Shown here: positions 1-8,664 of the stretch, one piece after another | Layout: every line of letters starts with the position of its first letter | Position numbering within the stretch: position 1 is the first letter of the stretch | Assembly (NCBI GenBank): GCA_963704155.1 | Contig: CAVPHF010000004.1 | Location: 8,396-72,395 of the forward strand | Length of the DNA: 64,000 nt | From: Thiohalocapsa sp963704155 | GTDB lineage: Bacteria; Pseudomonadota; Gammaproteobacteria; Chromatiales; Chromatiaceae | Direction: 5' to 3' | The notes under the pieces: model-generated | The model's database searches: none | What the model was told of the DNA's origin: nothing | What the model saw: only the letters and a program-made list of their open reading frames with translations | Position numbers and translations under genes: made by a program

Positions 1-2
1 GT

Positions 3-821
3 GGCGCTCGATTGCCGTCCTTGGGAACCATCCTGTTCCTTTGGCCCATCGTCAAGCAGCTCCTGCGCTCGAAGCTCGGTCTTGCGATCCTCGGTGTCGG
101 CGCGGTCGTCTATGCCGGCAGTTTCTTTAACCTGTCGTCCTTCATCGGCGGCGACCAATACGCGGCCCGCGACGCGACTGAGGATGACGAGCTCGCTGCC
201 TTCATCAAGACCGTGAAGGCTGACACCGAGGCGGTCTGGACCCAAGTATTTGCCGAGGCCGGGCGACGCTACCCGTCGCCCACGCTTGTGCTGTACCGTG
301 GTTCGACCACCAGCGCCTGCGGTCCTGCCAGCTCTCGCATGGGGCCTTTCTATTGCCCAGCGGATCAGAAAGTGTATGTCGACCTCGGCTTCTTCGAGGA
401 CTTGCGGCGCGAGCAGGGTGCCGGCGGCGACTTCGCCCAGGCCTATGTGCTCGCGCACGAGATCGGTCATCACGTCCAAAACCTCGAAGGAACGCTGAAT
501 CAGGTACAGCGCGCGAAGCAGGGCTTGCGCGGCGATGCCCAGAAGAATCAGCTGCAAGTGCGCGTGGAGCTGCAGGCAGACTGCTATGCCGGTGTTTGGG
601 CCAATCATGCCCACAAGCAGTTCAACATCCTCGAGGAAGGCGATCTCGAGGAGGCGCTGGTGGCCGCGGCCTCGATTGGCGACGATCGTCTACAAAAACA
701 GGCTCAGGGCTTCGCTATTCCGCATACCTTCACGCACGGCAGTTCCAAACAGCGCGTGGAGTGGTTCGCAAAAGGCGTCAAGTACGGCAGCCTTGAGCAA
801 TGCGATACCTTCGCTGAGTAG
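3..821 (+). CDS. ypfJ: Neutral zinc metallopeptidase, YpfJ/zinc_metallopeptidase family (5' end outside window)
   Basis: Membrane-anchored zinc peptidase-like protein of unknown substrate. The reading frame is open to the left edge, and YpfJ proteins normally start with a short charged segment before the membrane helix, so the true start probably lies outside the window; a TTG at 12 is only a fallback. Counting from that TTG, a hydrophobic segment spans residues 5-38. The zinc motif HEIGHH is at 149-154, followed by ELQADC at about 186-191, whose Glu is the likely third ligand. Cys103 and Cys115 are spaced like the family's conserved pair. The C-terminal part (HTFTHGSSKQRVEWF) is also family-typical. 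It is tandem to nothing; the next gene is on the other strand. Confidence 0.85.
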   Translation, partial: GARLPSLGTILFLWPIVKQLLRSKLGLAILGVGAVVYAGSFFNLSSFIGGDQYAARDATEDDELAAFIKTVKADTEAVWTQVFAEAGRRYPSPTLVLYRGSTTSACGPASSRMGPFYCPADQKVYVDLGFFEDLRREQGAGGDFAQAYVLAHEIGHHVQNLEGTLNQVQRAKQGLRGDAQKNQLQVRVELQADCYAGVWANHAHKQFNILEEGDLEEALVAAASIGDDRLQKQAQGFAIPHTFTHGSSKQRVEWFAKGVKYGSLEQCDTFAE

Positions 822-931
822 TTGATGGAAATCGCCTAAGCGTCGCGCCGTGATCCCCCCCGAACAGCCCCGCGTGAAGACCGCGCTCTCGGTTCAGGCG
901 CCTGACATGACGTGTCAGCGCCATTTCCCCT

Positions 932-2227
932 TCACTCGATGACGACCTGAACCTTACCTGACGCCTGGCCACGCAGGCCGATGCGCTGTTCAGTGAGTTC
1001 CAACTCCAGCGCGATCAGCGCAACATCGGAGAAATCCACTCGCCCGTGGCCATCGAGCCAGCCGTCGAGCTGTGCTTGCAACGCGGTCACGGCCGCATCG
1101 AGCTGGGCGCGCAGGGCATCATCGGCCAACTGTTGCAGGCGCTCGCGAATCCGTTCATAGAAGAGCGCGAGGATCAGCTCGGCGTCTGGGTGTGTCGAGT
1201 CAAACGCGAAGTCGAGGGCTGCAAAGCCGATGCTTCCGGACAAGGGGTCGACTGCCGGGCGGCCACGCACGTCGAGCAGGCCCGGGATATCGCCGCCGAT
1301 CTTCGCACGCAGCACCAGCCGATCGCCTGCCAGGGCGAGTTCGGCTTCCTCTACAAGCAGCCTGAGGTCGCGAACCTCGATCGATTGTTCTGCCAAACGT
1401 CGCTGAACGGCAGCGGACAGGTCGGTCAGTGAGACAGCCATCGCAAGATCGAAACGCAGACTCGACTGGCTGGGTCGGAACAGCGTTAGCGGCGGCAGCG
1501 GGCGACTGACATCGGCAGCCGGCGGCGTGCTTCCGAGCAACGGCCAGAGCGCGATGCCGATGGTTGTCGATAGCGTCCGGCCTTGGCCCATCATGGGCGA
1601 GACGGCGAGGGCCACTGGCCGCGCTGAGAACCAGAGGTCCGGCGCCAGTTGGCGTCGCGCTTGCAGCGCACCCCAGCCGCGCTCGGCCGCGAGGCGCAGC
1701 GCATCCAGGTTCGGTCCAATCTCCAGTAGCGCGTCCGTCAGGGCCTGGCGCAGGCGCTTCTGAAAGGCGCGTTCGACCAGCGGCGAGACGTCGATGTCGA
1801 GTGCCGTGATCTGGCAGCGATCGATAAAGCGCGTCGGCAGCAGATGGAACCTAGGATGCAGGCTCCAGTCCGGCCCCAGCGACAGACGAATCGCGACGCC
1901 GATCAGTGCTTGGCGGGGTGGCTCGTCGATGCCGCACCCGGTACTGACAGCGAGATTTCCGATCAGGCCCTTACGCCCCTGGGCGCGGTAGCGGACATGT
2001 GCCTGAACCAGGAGGACATCGCCGCGCAGCTCCATCAACAGCGGTCCGCGCCAGGCCTGGTGGCGCACTTTGAAGCCGTGCCAATCCTCCCAGCCCGGCC
2101 CGCCAGTCTGGCGCGGGACAAGCTGCTCCGCGGCATCAAACGCCGGCGCCAGGTCCAGTTGCACCGGGATCTCGAGCAGAGAGGGACTCTGCTGAGCGAA
2201 TGCCATTGGCTGCAGGTCTGCGCGCAC
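932..2227 (-). CDS. DUF4403 family protein, signal peptide apparently frameshifted off
   Basis: Protein of about 430 residues with the repeated beta-rich/helical layout of DUF4403 (TULIP-like lipid-binding-type) envelope proteins; function unknown. This frame opens at a GTG (2227) without a good ribosome site and without a signal peptide. Upstream, in another frame, ATG 2271 follows an excellent GGGAGG site and encodes MRQRLRTLLAVMVLSCA, a lipoprotein-like signal peptide. I infer that the real gene runs from 2271 and that a one- or two-base indel between about 2230 and 2180 separates the signal peptide from the body. Either a sequencing error or an inactivating mutation would explain it. The body itself is uninterrupted to its stop at 932. 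Confidence 0.6.
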   Translation of the reverse strand: MRADLQPMAFAQQSPSLLEIPVQLDLAPAFDAAEQLVPRQTGGPGWEDWHGFKVRHQAWRGPLLMELRGDVLLVQAHVRYRAQGRKGLIGNLAVSTGCGIDEPPRQALIGVAIRLSLGPDWSLHPRFHLLPTRFIDRCQITALDIDVSPLVERAFQKRLRQALTDALLEIGPNLDALRLAAERGWGALQARRQLAPDLWFSARPVALAVSPMMGQGRTLSTTIGIALWPLLGSTPPAADVSRPLPPLTLFRPSQSSLRFDLAMAVSLTDLSAAVQRRLAEQSIEVRDLRLLVEEAELALAGDRLVLRAKIGGDIPGLLDVRGRPAVDPLSGSIGFAALDFAFDSTHPDAELILALFYERIRERLQQLADDALRAQLDAAVTALQAQLDGWLDGHGRVDFSDVALIALELELTEQRIGLRGQASGKVQVVIE

Positions 2228-2271
2228 GATAGCACCATCACCGCCAGCAGTGTCCGCAATCGCTGTCTCAT

Positions 2272-2705
2272 CGTTGCCTCCCCTAAATCGGTCGCATCCG
2301 CGTGCGTCGCGGTCGTCTTTAGCGACGGTCCGCGCTCACCGTCACCGCATATACTGTTTAGGATTACGCGCGACAGAGCAATGGGCAGGGCGGCGATCCA
2401 CCTCGATCAGATACGGGCGTGGCTCCAGCCGGCACCGCCAACGTCCGCGGTGGCATTGCCGCCGACGCCCGGTTTGGGGTCTGTTCGTCACTCAGCAGGC
2501 CGGTCCCAGCGAGGGTCGGAGGCTCGCCCAGGCGAAGTTAGCGGATCATCTGTTTCGGTGGGCGCACGCAAATTCGAAAGGAGATTCACCCCGCCATCGA
2601 AGCTGTCGCAGAAGCCCATCTGTGACTTCCGCGCCCATGGGGCGGAGGGCGGCGCCTTGGGCGACACCCTCCGCGCCGGCGGTCAAACTCAGTCGTGTCT
2701 CGAGA
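2272..2705. other. Intergenic region without a recognisable gene
   Basis: This stretch of about 430 bases separates the DUF4403 and DUF937 genes, both on the minus strand. Open frames here are arginine- and serine-rich shadows without ribosome sites. I see no RNA gene, repeat or strong hairpin. Confidence 0.5.
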
Positions 2706-3767
2706 TCATGGATTTAGCAAGCTTGAGACCTGCGCCAGAATTGGCATCACAACCGGGGTTAGGATGGGTCCGACGCCAGGAGTCTGAAGCGTCTGCTTCG
2801 CCATCGATTCCAGTTTCGCAAACTCCGGACCGATCAACTCGGCGAGGGCCGTGCGGCCGGCCGCTGGGAGCTGGTCGACCATACCAGCGACAGCAGTGAT
2901 CCGATCGCCCAGACCGGTGAGACGGTTGTTGGCTGTCTGGGCGCTGGTGACGTCTTTGACATTCGATAGGATAGACCCGACGTCGCTCACCAAGCCGCCA
3001 AGCTCTTGGCCAACGTTGACGCCGTTGACTGTCAGGTCCGACGCGGCAATCGATCGGGTCATCTCGGGCGCCGATGTCGTGGTTGGCGCCATGCTGGGGG
3101 CCAGCAAGTACTGCCAGGCGACCCAAGCCAGGGCGGCTAGGACAACAAGCCAGATCAGCCACTTGAGCGGGGAGCTGCCGGCCTTCGCCGTGGCCGGAGC
3201 GGCGCGGGCGGCCGCCGGCCCACTGAAGCCTTCGAGCAGCCCAGCCGAGTCGAGCCGGCGGCTCAGATCCGCCGGCAGGGCTGCGTGAATAGCCTGCTTC
3301 TCGCCCTGCAGCATTTTCACGAGTCCGCCGATGTCCAGACCGCGCGACTGCTGCTCTTTCTTTAGCAACCCCATCACCGCAGGGGCAGCCATCCCGATCA
3401 GCGACTTGGCAACGCCGCTCTTTATACCGACGGCGCCGGCAAGGGCACCGACCAGACCGCCGAGCTTGTTGTCCCCGAACAATGAGCCGAGCATGTTGGT
3501 GCCAGTTTCGATGAGGCTCGACTGCTTCTCGCTGCCAAGCGCCCCGGCCAGGTTGTCCAGGAAGCTGGGGTCGGCCTGATTCATGGCGTTCGAGAAGGTC
3601 TGGGTTCCCCCAGGGTTGTTCGTCAGGCCGACAAGCCCCGCCAACACGGCGGGTATGGAGCTTGAAATGCCCGATTGCGCCTTGTTCTGCTCTATTCCCA
3701 AGGCGTTAGCGATGGCTCCGACGACTTGGGGGCCAAATTGCGATGCAATCATCTCAACGATATTCAC
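2706..3767 (-). CDS. DUF937 domain protein with one transmembrane helix
   Basis: The N-terminal 170 residues are the DUF937 domain: Gly/Ala-rich helices including GISSSIPAVLAGLVGL and a second half with GSLFGDNKLGGLVGALAG. A linker and one membrane helix (about residues 203-224, WLIWLVVLAALAWVAW) follow. A roughly 120-residue C-terminal domain resembles the periplasmic part of YidB/OmpA-linked DUF937 proteins but lacks an obvious OmpA motif. GTG at 3767 is the start because it is preceded by GAGGAGAA eight bases upstream. The biochemical role of DUF937 is unknown. The orientation suggests an N-in, C-out single-pass protein. Confidence 0.75.
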   Translation of the reverse strand: MNIVEMIASQFGPQVVGAIANALGIEQNKAQSGISSSIPAVLAGLVGLTNNPGGTQTFSNAMNQADPSFLDNLAGALGSEKQSSLIETGTNMLGSLFGDNKLGGLVGALAGAVGIKSGVAKSLIGMAAPAVMGLLKKEQQSRGLDIGGLVKMLQGEKQAIHAALPADLSRRLDSAGLLEGFSGPAAARAAPATAKAGSSPLKWLIWLVVLAALAWVAWQYLLAPSMAPTTTSAPEMTRSIAASDLTVNGVNVGQELGGLVSDVGSILSNVKDVTSAQTANNRLTGLGDRITAVAGMVDQLPAAGRTALAELIGPEFAKLESMAKQTLQTPGVGPILTPVVMPILAQVSSLLNP

Positions 3768-4402
3768 GGTCCGTTCTCCTCGTGGTTTGTTTTAGTCGAT
3801 ATCGATGCGTCCGCGGGCCTATGCTGGCTCCTCATCTCACAAATCATCAAATTCCAGGCGCCCTAGGGGTCGGACGATGGAAAGCGATTAAGAAGCCGTG
3901 GCGGCCGCCCACACGGTGCTCTCAGGCCCATGTGCTGTCAACGCCGGCATCGAGGCAACGCGGCGATCGTGGGGCGTTTGTCGGGCAATTGCTGGCCTGC
4001 GGGCCTCCGGGCCTTGGGCCAGCTCGATAGCGAAAGCTTCAGGACCGCTCGAGGCTCAGCCACTGGGCTGACTCGCCTCGCGACGGGTTGTCCTCGGCTT
4101 CGTCCGCGCCGACGCTTCGTCCAGATGCCCTGCAGGCTGTAGCCGTCCGACTCAGGGGAAACACCTTTGTCGGACTGCTTGCTTGACTGGGCGCCTTGCC
4201 GGTGTCGGCGTTTGTCTGACGAACGCCGGTCGACTTCAGAAGACGGTTCGCGACAGTGTCTGCAATGCAGCATCGTTGCAATACAGCACTTCCTAAACGG
4301 GGAGTACAATGTCCGACCGACACAGCGGTTTCGCGATCAGCGCCGGACATCGGCGTTGGTGTCGACTCCCAATCCGATTCGTGTATCGTCAGGAGCTCCC
4401 TA
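3768..4402. other. Intergenic region between divergent DUF937 and DUF2333 genes
   Basis: About 635 bases lie between two divergently transcribed genes, so both promoters should be here. The open frames in it are low-complexity shadows. AGGAG at 4391-4395 is the ribosome site of the downstream gene. I could not pick out a convincing promoter hexamer pair or RNA gene. Confidence 0.45.
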
Positions 4403-5491
4403 ATGGACCAGCAAGACAAGGTTCAGACCAACACGAAACCCAAGCCGCAGCTGACCAAGAAGGTCGCCCAGGTTGCCACCCTCTACAATCCTCGGACATG
4501 GAAGGAGAAGGGGCTGTGGTGGAGCCTTGGACTGTTTGCAGTCACCTACGCGATCATCGTGATCGTGCTCGGCGTCTTTTGGTCGCGAACACCCAATATG
4601 TTCGACGTCAATCAGACCGCGCTGGAGTTGGCCGGCGGCGAGCAGAGCAAGTTGGTTCCGGGCTATGTCACCACGGCGACCGCGATCCGTATCGGAGAGA
4701 CCCTGCTCGATAAGCCGGGCGGCTATCTGAGCAATGACTTGACGCCGCCGGGAATCTATCTGGACAACATCCCCAACTGGGAATTCGGCGTGCTGACCGA
4801 GTTGCGTGACCTGGTGCGCGCCATGCGCAATGATTTCAGCCGTTCGCAGACGCAGTCGGTGGAAGACAAGGACCTTCAGCTTGGCGAGCCACAGTTTCAC
4901 TTCGACTCCGACTCCTGGATCTTGCCGTCGTCGGAGTCCGCCTATCGCAAGGGTCTGGAAAGCCTTACAAGCTACTTGGACCGGCTCGCGGATGAGCAGG
5001 CCCGCGATGGGCAGTTCTTCACCCGGGCGGACAATCTGCGCGACTATCTCGCGGTCGTTGAGAAGCGGCTCGGCAGCCTGGCACAACGATTGGCCGCGGG
5101 CGCGGGCCAGAATTTTCTCGACATCGACCTGGCGGGTGATCCGAGCGCCCGCAAGTCGACACCGACACCGGCTGAAGGCCAGAACAAGACGCCCTGGCTC
5201 GAGATCGACGACGTCTTTTTCGAGGCGCGCGGCTATGCCTGGGCGCTGCTGCAGACGCTGTCCGCGCTGAAGATCGATTTTTCTGACGTGCTCCAGGACA
5301 AGAATGCACGGGTCTCGCTCGAGCAGATCATTCGCGAGCTCGAGAACACCCAGGCGACGATCTGGAGTCCGATGATCCTGAACGGGACTGGCTTCGGCCC
5401 AATGGCCAATCACTCACTGATCATGGCGTCATATATCTCGCGCGCCAACGCCGCCATCATCGATCTGCGCAACCTTCTCGAACGGGGCTGA
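4403..5491 (+). CDS. DUF2333 family membrane protein
   Basis: A 362-residue protein of the DUF2333 family; no biochemical role is established. After a short cytoplasmic N-terminus with a Lys-rich stretch, a transmembrane helix spans about residues 40-60 (WWSLGLFAVTYAIIVIVLGV). A long soluble region follows with the family's PGGYLSNDLTPPGIYLDN segment, and then helices ending near LIMASYISRANAAIIDLRNLL. The frame is open further upstream to 4256, but ATG 4403 has AGGAG seven bases before it and its product starts as DUF2333 proteins do. It is followed at a 178-base distance by a co-directional small gene. Confidence 0.85.
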   Translation: MDQQDKVQTNTKPKPQLTKKVAQVATLYNPRTWKEKGLWWSLGLFAVTYAIIVIVLGVFWSRTPNMFDVNQTALELAGGEQSKLVPGYVTTATAIRIGETLLDKPGGYLSNDLTPPGIYLDNIPNWEFGVLTELRDLVRAMRNDFSRSQTQSVEDKDLQLGEPQFHFDSDSWILPSSESAYRKGLESLTSYLDRLADEQARDGQFFTRADNLRDYLAVVEKRLGSLAQRLAAGAGQNFLDIDLAGDPSARKSTPTPAEGQNKTPWLEIDDVFFEARGYAWALLQTLSALKIDFSDVLQDKNARVSLEQIIRELENTQATIWSPMILNGTGFGPMANHSLIMASYISRANAAIIDLRNLLERG

Positions 5492-5669
5492 TGCAGCGCG
5501 CCGCCGCGTGCATGTATTGACGAATTCCGGCTGAGTTTGACGCTGAACTCGAGACCGGGGAGGCGGTGGACGGCCTGCGATGCCGTTCGACGCCGGCAGC
5601 CGCGCGAGCGGTAAGGGCCTTTGCAATGAAACAGCGTCGGAGTCAACTCCAGCTAACGAGGACCAAGCA

Positions 5670-6170
5670 ATGGCGACGAAACAAGATTTTACCGCCGACG
5701 AGTGGGCCAAGATCCGAGACAGCGTGATGGCCGCCAGCCTCGCGGTCACGGCGGCCGATCCGAGCGGATTGATCGGCACCATAAAGGAGGCAATCGCCGG
5801 CGGCAGCGCCATGTTGGCCGCCAAGTCCGATGCCGGCGCCGCCGCGCTGATCAAGGCCGTGGTCGCGGACTTCGAATCCGCGGATGTTCAAAAAGAGATG
5901 CGGCAGAGCGTCAAGGAGCGCTTCCGCGGTGCCAAGGCCAGTGAGATCTCCCGCCGCAGCGTTGAGGCCCTCGCTGAGGTCGGCAGCCTGCTCGACGCGA
6001 AGGCACCGGACGATGCGGCCGAGTTCAAGGCATGGCTGCGGGGCATTAGCCAGCGGGTCGCCGAGGCAAGCTCGGAAGGTGGGTTCCTGGGATTCGGCGG
6101 CGTGAAAGTCAGCGAAGCGGAGAAGGCGACGATCGCCGAGGTCGACAAGGCGCTAAGCCTCAATGCCTGA
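5670..6170 (+). CDS. Hypothetical soluble helical protein
   Basis: This is a 166-residue, Ala- and Glu-rich, predicted all-helical protein with no signal peptide. It starts MATKQDFTADEWAKIRD and has a glycine-containing hinge (SEGGFLGFGGVKVSEAEK) near the C-terminus. I do not recognise a named family. The loop followed by a final helix recalls tellurite-resistance TerB-like small proteins, but no metal-binding acidic motif is visible. ATG 5670 is preferred over an upstream start at 5580 because family-like sequence begins there and a weak GAGG lies about ten bases upstream. It may be co-transcribed with the DUF2333 gene. Confidence 0.65.
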   Translation: MATKQDFTADEWAKIRDSVMAASLAVTAADPSGLIGTIKEAIAGGSAMLAAKSDAGAAALIKAVVADFESADVQKEMRQSVKERFRGAKASEISRRSVEALAEVGSLLDAKAPDDAAEFKAWLRGISQRVAEASSEGGFLGFGGVKVSEAEKATIAEVDKALSLNA

Positions 6171-6491
6171 CAGACCCAGACAGTTGCGCCGGACGCCGGC
6201 TTGCCGGCTCCGGCCCGGGGCCATGGGGCTTTCGCCAACCACCAACGGTTAGATCCGCACTGGCCCGAACGCTAGGGTTCTCGCTACCCATAGTGCGAGT
6301 AGGATCGGGCTAGGGTGCGTGATCGTCCGAGGTTCCATCCATTCGGCGCTGCCGCCTACTCTGGCGGATCCACTACCGGTTGGCTTTCCACCCGCACCTT
6401 GCCAAGGTCCTCGGCGTTGATCCCGTCGGATTGGTGTCAAGACCGACTTGCAGCTCGGCACATCCCGTTTTCGGCCTCGAGACTCAGGCCT
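6171..6491. other. Intergenic region upstream of the broken cytochrome gene
   Basis: This 321-base stretch contains no credible gene. Frames through it are in-frame upstream extensions or antisense shadows of the cytochrome gene. Confidence 0.45.
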
Positions 6492-7832
6492 ATGGACTTG
6501 CGCCTTGTTGCTCTTTTCTTTTTGCTGCTGCCCAACGCCGAGGCCGCCGATTTTTCCGTTGCCGCTGAAGGGGCCGCGGCAATGGCGCCCGACACGCGTC
6601 TCGACCCCATGCGCGCACAACGTGGCTACGTCGGTGCCACCGTCTGCGGCGAGTGCCATGAGAAAGAACTCGCGCTTTGGCGAGGGTCGCACCATGACTT
6701 GGCGACGACGCGGGCGACTGCCGCGACCGTGCTCGGCGACTTCGACGATGCCGAGATCAACCTGGGCTGTGAGTCCTGCCACGGCCCCGGTGTGCGCCAC
6801 GTCGAGTGGGCGCGGGCGGTGGAGACCGGACAGACCCCGGCGGCGACCGATGCCAGCAGCCGCGGGCTCCTGGTCGATTTGAAGGATCGTGACGGTGGCG
6901 TCTGGCGCGTCGATCAGGACACCGGCAAGCCGGAACGATCGGTCCCGCGTGCGCCGCAGGGCGGGCCGCACGTCCAGACCGAGATCTGTGCACCTTGCCA
7001 TGCCAGACGCGGGCGCCTGTCAGACGAGGTCGTGCCCGGCGCGCCGCTGCACCAAGGCTTCCGGCTCGCGCTGCTGGAGCCGGCGCTCTACTTTGCCGAT
7101 GGTCAGATCGACGACGAGGTCTTCGTTCACGGCTCCTTCATCCAGAGCCGGATGTATCACCAGGGCGTTGTCGGCGGTGACTGCCACGAGCCGCATAGCC
7201 TGAGCCTGTTGGCCGAGGGCAACGCCGTTTGCGCGCGCTGTCATGTCGCCGCCCGCTACGATACGCCTGAGCATCATCACCATCAGCCCGAATCCTCGGG
7301 AGCCGCGTGCGTCGACTGTCACATGCCACAGCGGTTCTACATGGTCGTCGACGAACGCGCCGACCACAGTTTGCGGGTGCCGTGGCCGGATCTGTCGGTG
7401 AAAATCGGTACACCCAACGCCTGTAACGGCTGTCAATTGCGCGTGCCAGCGCACTGGAGCGGCTGCGCGGACGGCCATCAGAGGCGGCTGATCCGAGCGC
7501 GCTGATGACGGTGCAGCGCCTGCTTGCCGACCCACAGGCGCTGGTGCGCGCCCAAGCTGGCGCCGGACAACAGCCGCTACGCCTATGTCCACGCTATTGC
7601 GCTGGATAGCGCCGGGCAGACCTCTGCCGCCCCGCCAGGACTGGAGGCCGCCCAGCGGAGTGATCCGGCAAATCGCGAGCTTCTTGCGGCCCTGATTCAG
7701 TACAACGCGAAGCTGGGCAAGCCTGCTGAGGCGGCCAGCTGGCTCGAGCAGCTCGCTGCCGCTGCTCCCGACGACCCGTCGTTAGAACAGCTCAGATCCT
7801 TGATCGAACGAGATGCGAGCGCGCCGCGATGA
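6492..7832 (+). pseudogene. Decayed multihaem cytochrome c with C-terminal TPR region
   Basis: The intact ancestor would be an exported multihaem cytochrome c fused to HEAT/TPR-like repeats. A signal peptide (residues 1-19) is followed by CxxCH sites at 52-56, 93-97, 166-170, 247-251 and 273-277. Two further sites are damaged: GGDCH at 228-232 has lost its first Cys, and CNGCQ at 311-315 has lost its His. Just after the last site the frame runs out at 7505. The C-terminal repeats reappear in other frames: RLLADPQALVR at about 7515-7550, then APDNSRYAYVHAIALDSAGQT from about 7560 to the stop at 7832. At least two frameshifts and a large internal deletion are needed to explain this. The 3' end overlaps the convergent transporter by 41 bases. 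Confidence 0.8.
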
Positions 7833-8664
7833 GGAGCAGCACAATCGGCAGCTCTACCAGGAAGAACAAGGTCGCGAACAGGACCAGCTTCACCTGTCCG
7901 AGCACTAGCGCACCCATGATGGCGACCATGCCCAGGTTGCGGGTGCTGAACTCGATGAGCAGCGTGAAACGATCGACCGCGGAGAGTCGCGTCAGTGCGC
8001 CGATGGTGAATCCTGCCGCCATGGTCAGTACGCAGAACGAAAGGGCAACCGGGACGGCTGTGCCCGCCGCGGCCCACAGATCGCCGCGCTGGTCGATCAG
8101 GATGAGTATGACTAGACACGCAAGCGCGATGAGACTCGACAGGCGCAGCGGCTTGCGCGCGGCGGCAACCAGCATCGGCCGTGACAAACGCAGGGCCATA
8201 CCCAGCCCCAGCGGCAGCAGCAGCATCACCAGCAGTTGGCCCACCATGCGCCCAACCGGCACAGTGATTTGATCGGATGCCTGAAGAAAGAGTGCCAAGC
8301 CGGCGGCGGCGAATACCGGCATCGTTGCCAGTGCAAGAGCCGTGGAGATGGCTGTCAGGGTGACCGACAGGGCCAGATTTCCGTGGCCAAGATAGGTGTA
8401 CAAGTTGGAGATCGCCCCGCCGGGACTGGCGGCCAGCAGGACCATCCCGGCCACCACCCAGGGCTCCGGCTGCTGAGCCCAGATCAAGAGTGCGGCGCAG
8501 GCAGGGAGCAGCAGCAGCTGGCCGAGGGTCGCGACCGTTACCGCCCGCGGATAACGCAGTACCCGCCGGAAATCCGCCGGGGTGAGCTCAAGTCCTACCA
8601 CCAGCATCAAGAACCACACCAGCGCGGGAATGGCGAACCCGGTGATGGCATCGACGGCAGTCAT
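7792..8664 (-). CDS. BASS-family (bile acid:sodium symporter-like) transporter
   Basis: This 290-residue integral membrane protein has about nine hydrophobic helices. It carries the BASS signature SPGGAISNLYTYLGHGN around residues 80-96, and the second crossover-type segment FSTRNLGMVAIMGAL near 240-254. Family members carry out sodium-coupled uptake of organic anions; the substrate here is unknown. Its ATG overlaps the stop codon of the upstream sigma54 regulator by four bases (ATGA, 8661-8664). The two genes are therefore translationally coupled, and the regulator probably controls or senses the transported compound. Confidence 0.85.
   Translation of the reverse strand: MTAVDAITGFAIPALVWFLMLVVGLELTPADFRRVLRYPRAVTVATLGQLLLLPACAALLIWAQQPEPWVVAGMVLLAASPGGAISNLYTYLGHGNLALSVTLTAISTALALATMPVFAAAGLALFLQASDQITVPVGRMVGQLLVMLLLPLGLGMALRLSRPMLVAAARKPLRLSSLIALACLVILILIDQRGDLWAAAGTAVPVALSFCVLTMAAGFTIGALTRLSAVDRFTLLIEFSTRNLGMVAIMGALVLGQVKLVLFATLFFLVELPIVLLLIAARSHLVRSRI

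Noticed and set aside
1844..2899. A 351-codon plus-strand frame across the DUF4403/DUF937 interval
   Set aside because: It overlaps two minus-strand genes at both ends and is low-complexity in the middle, with no ribosome site.
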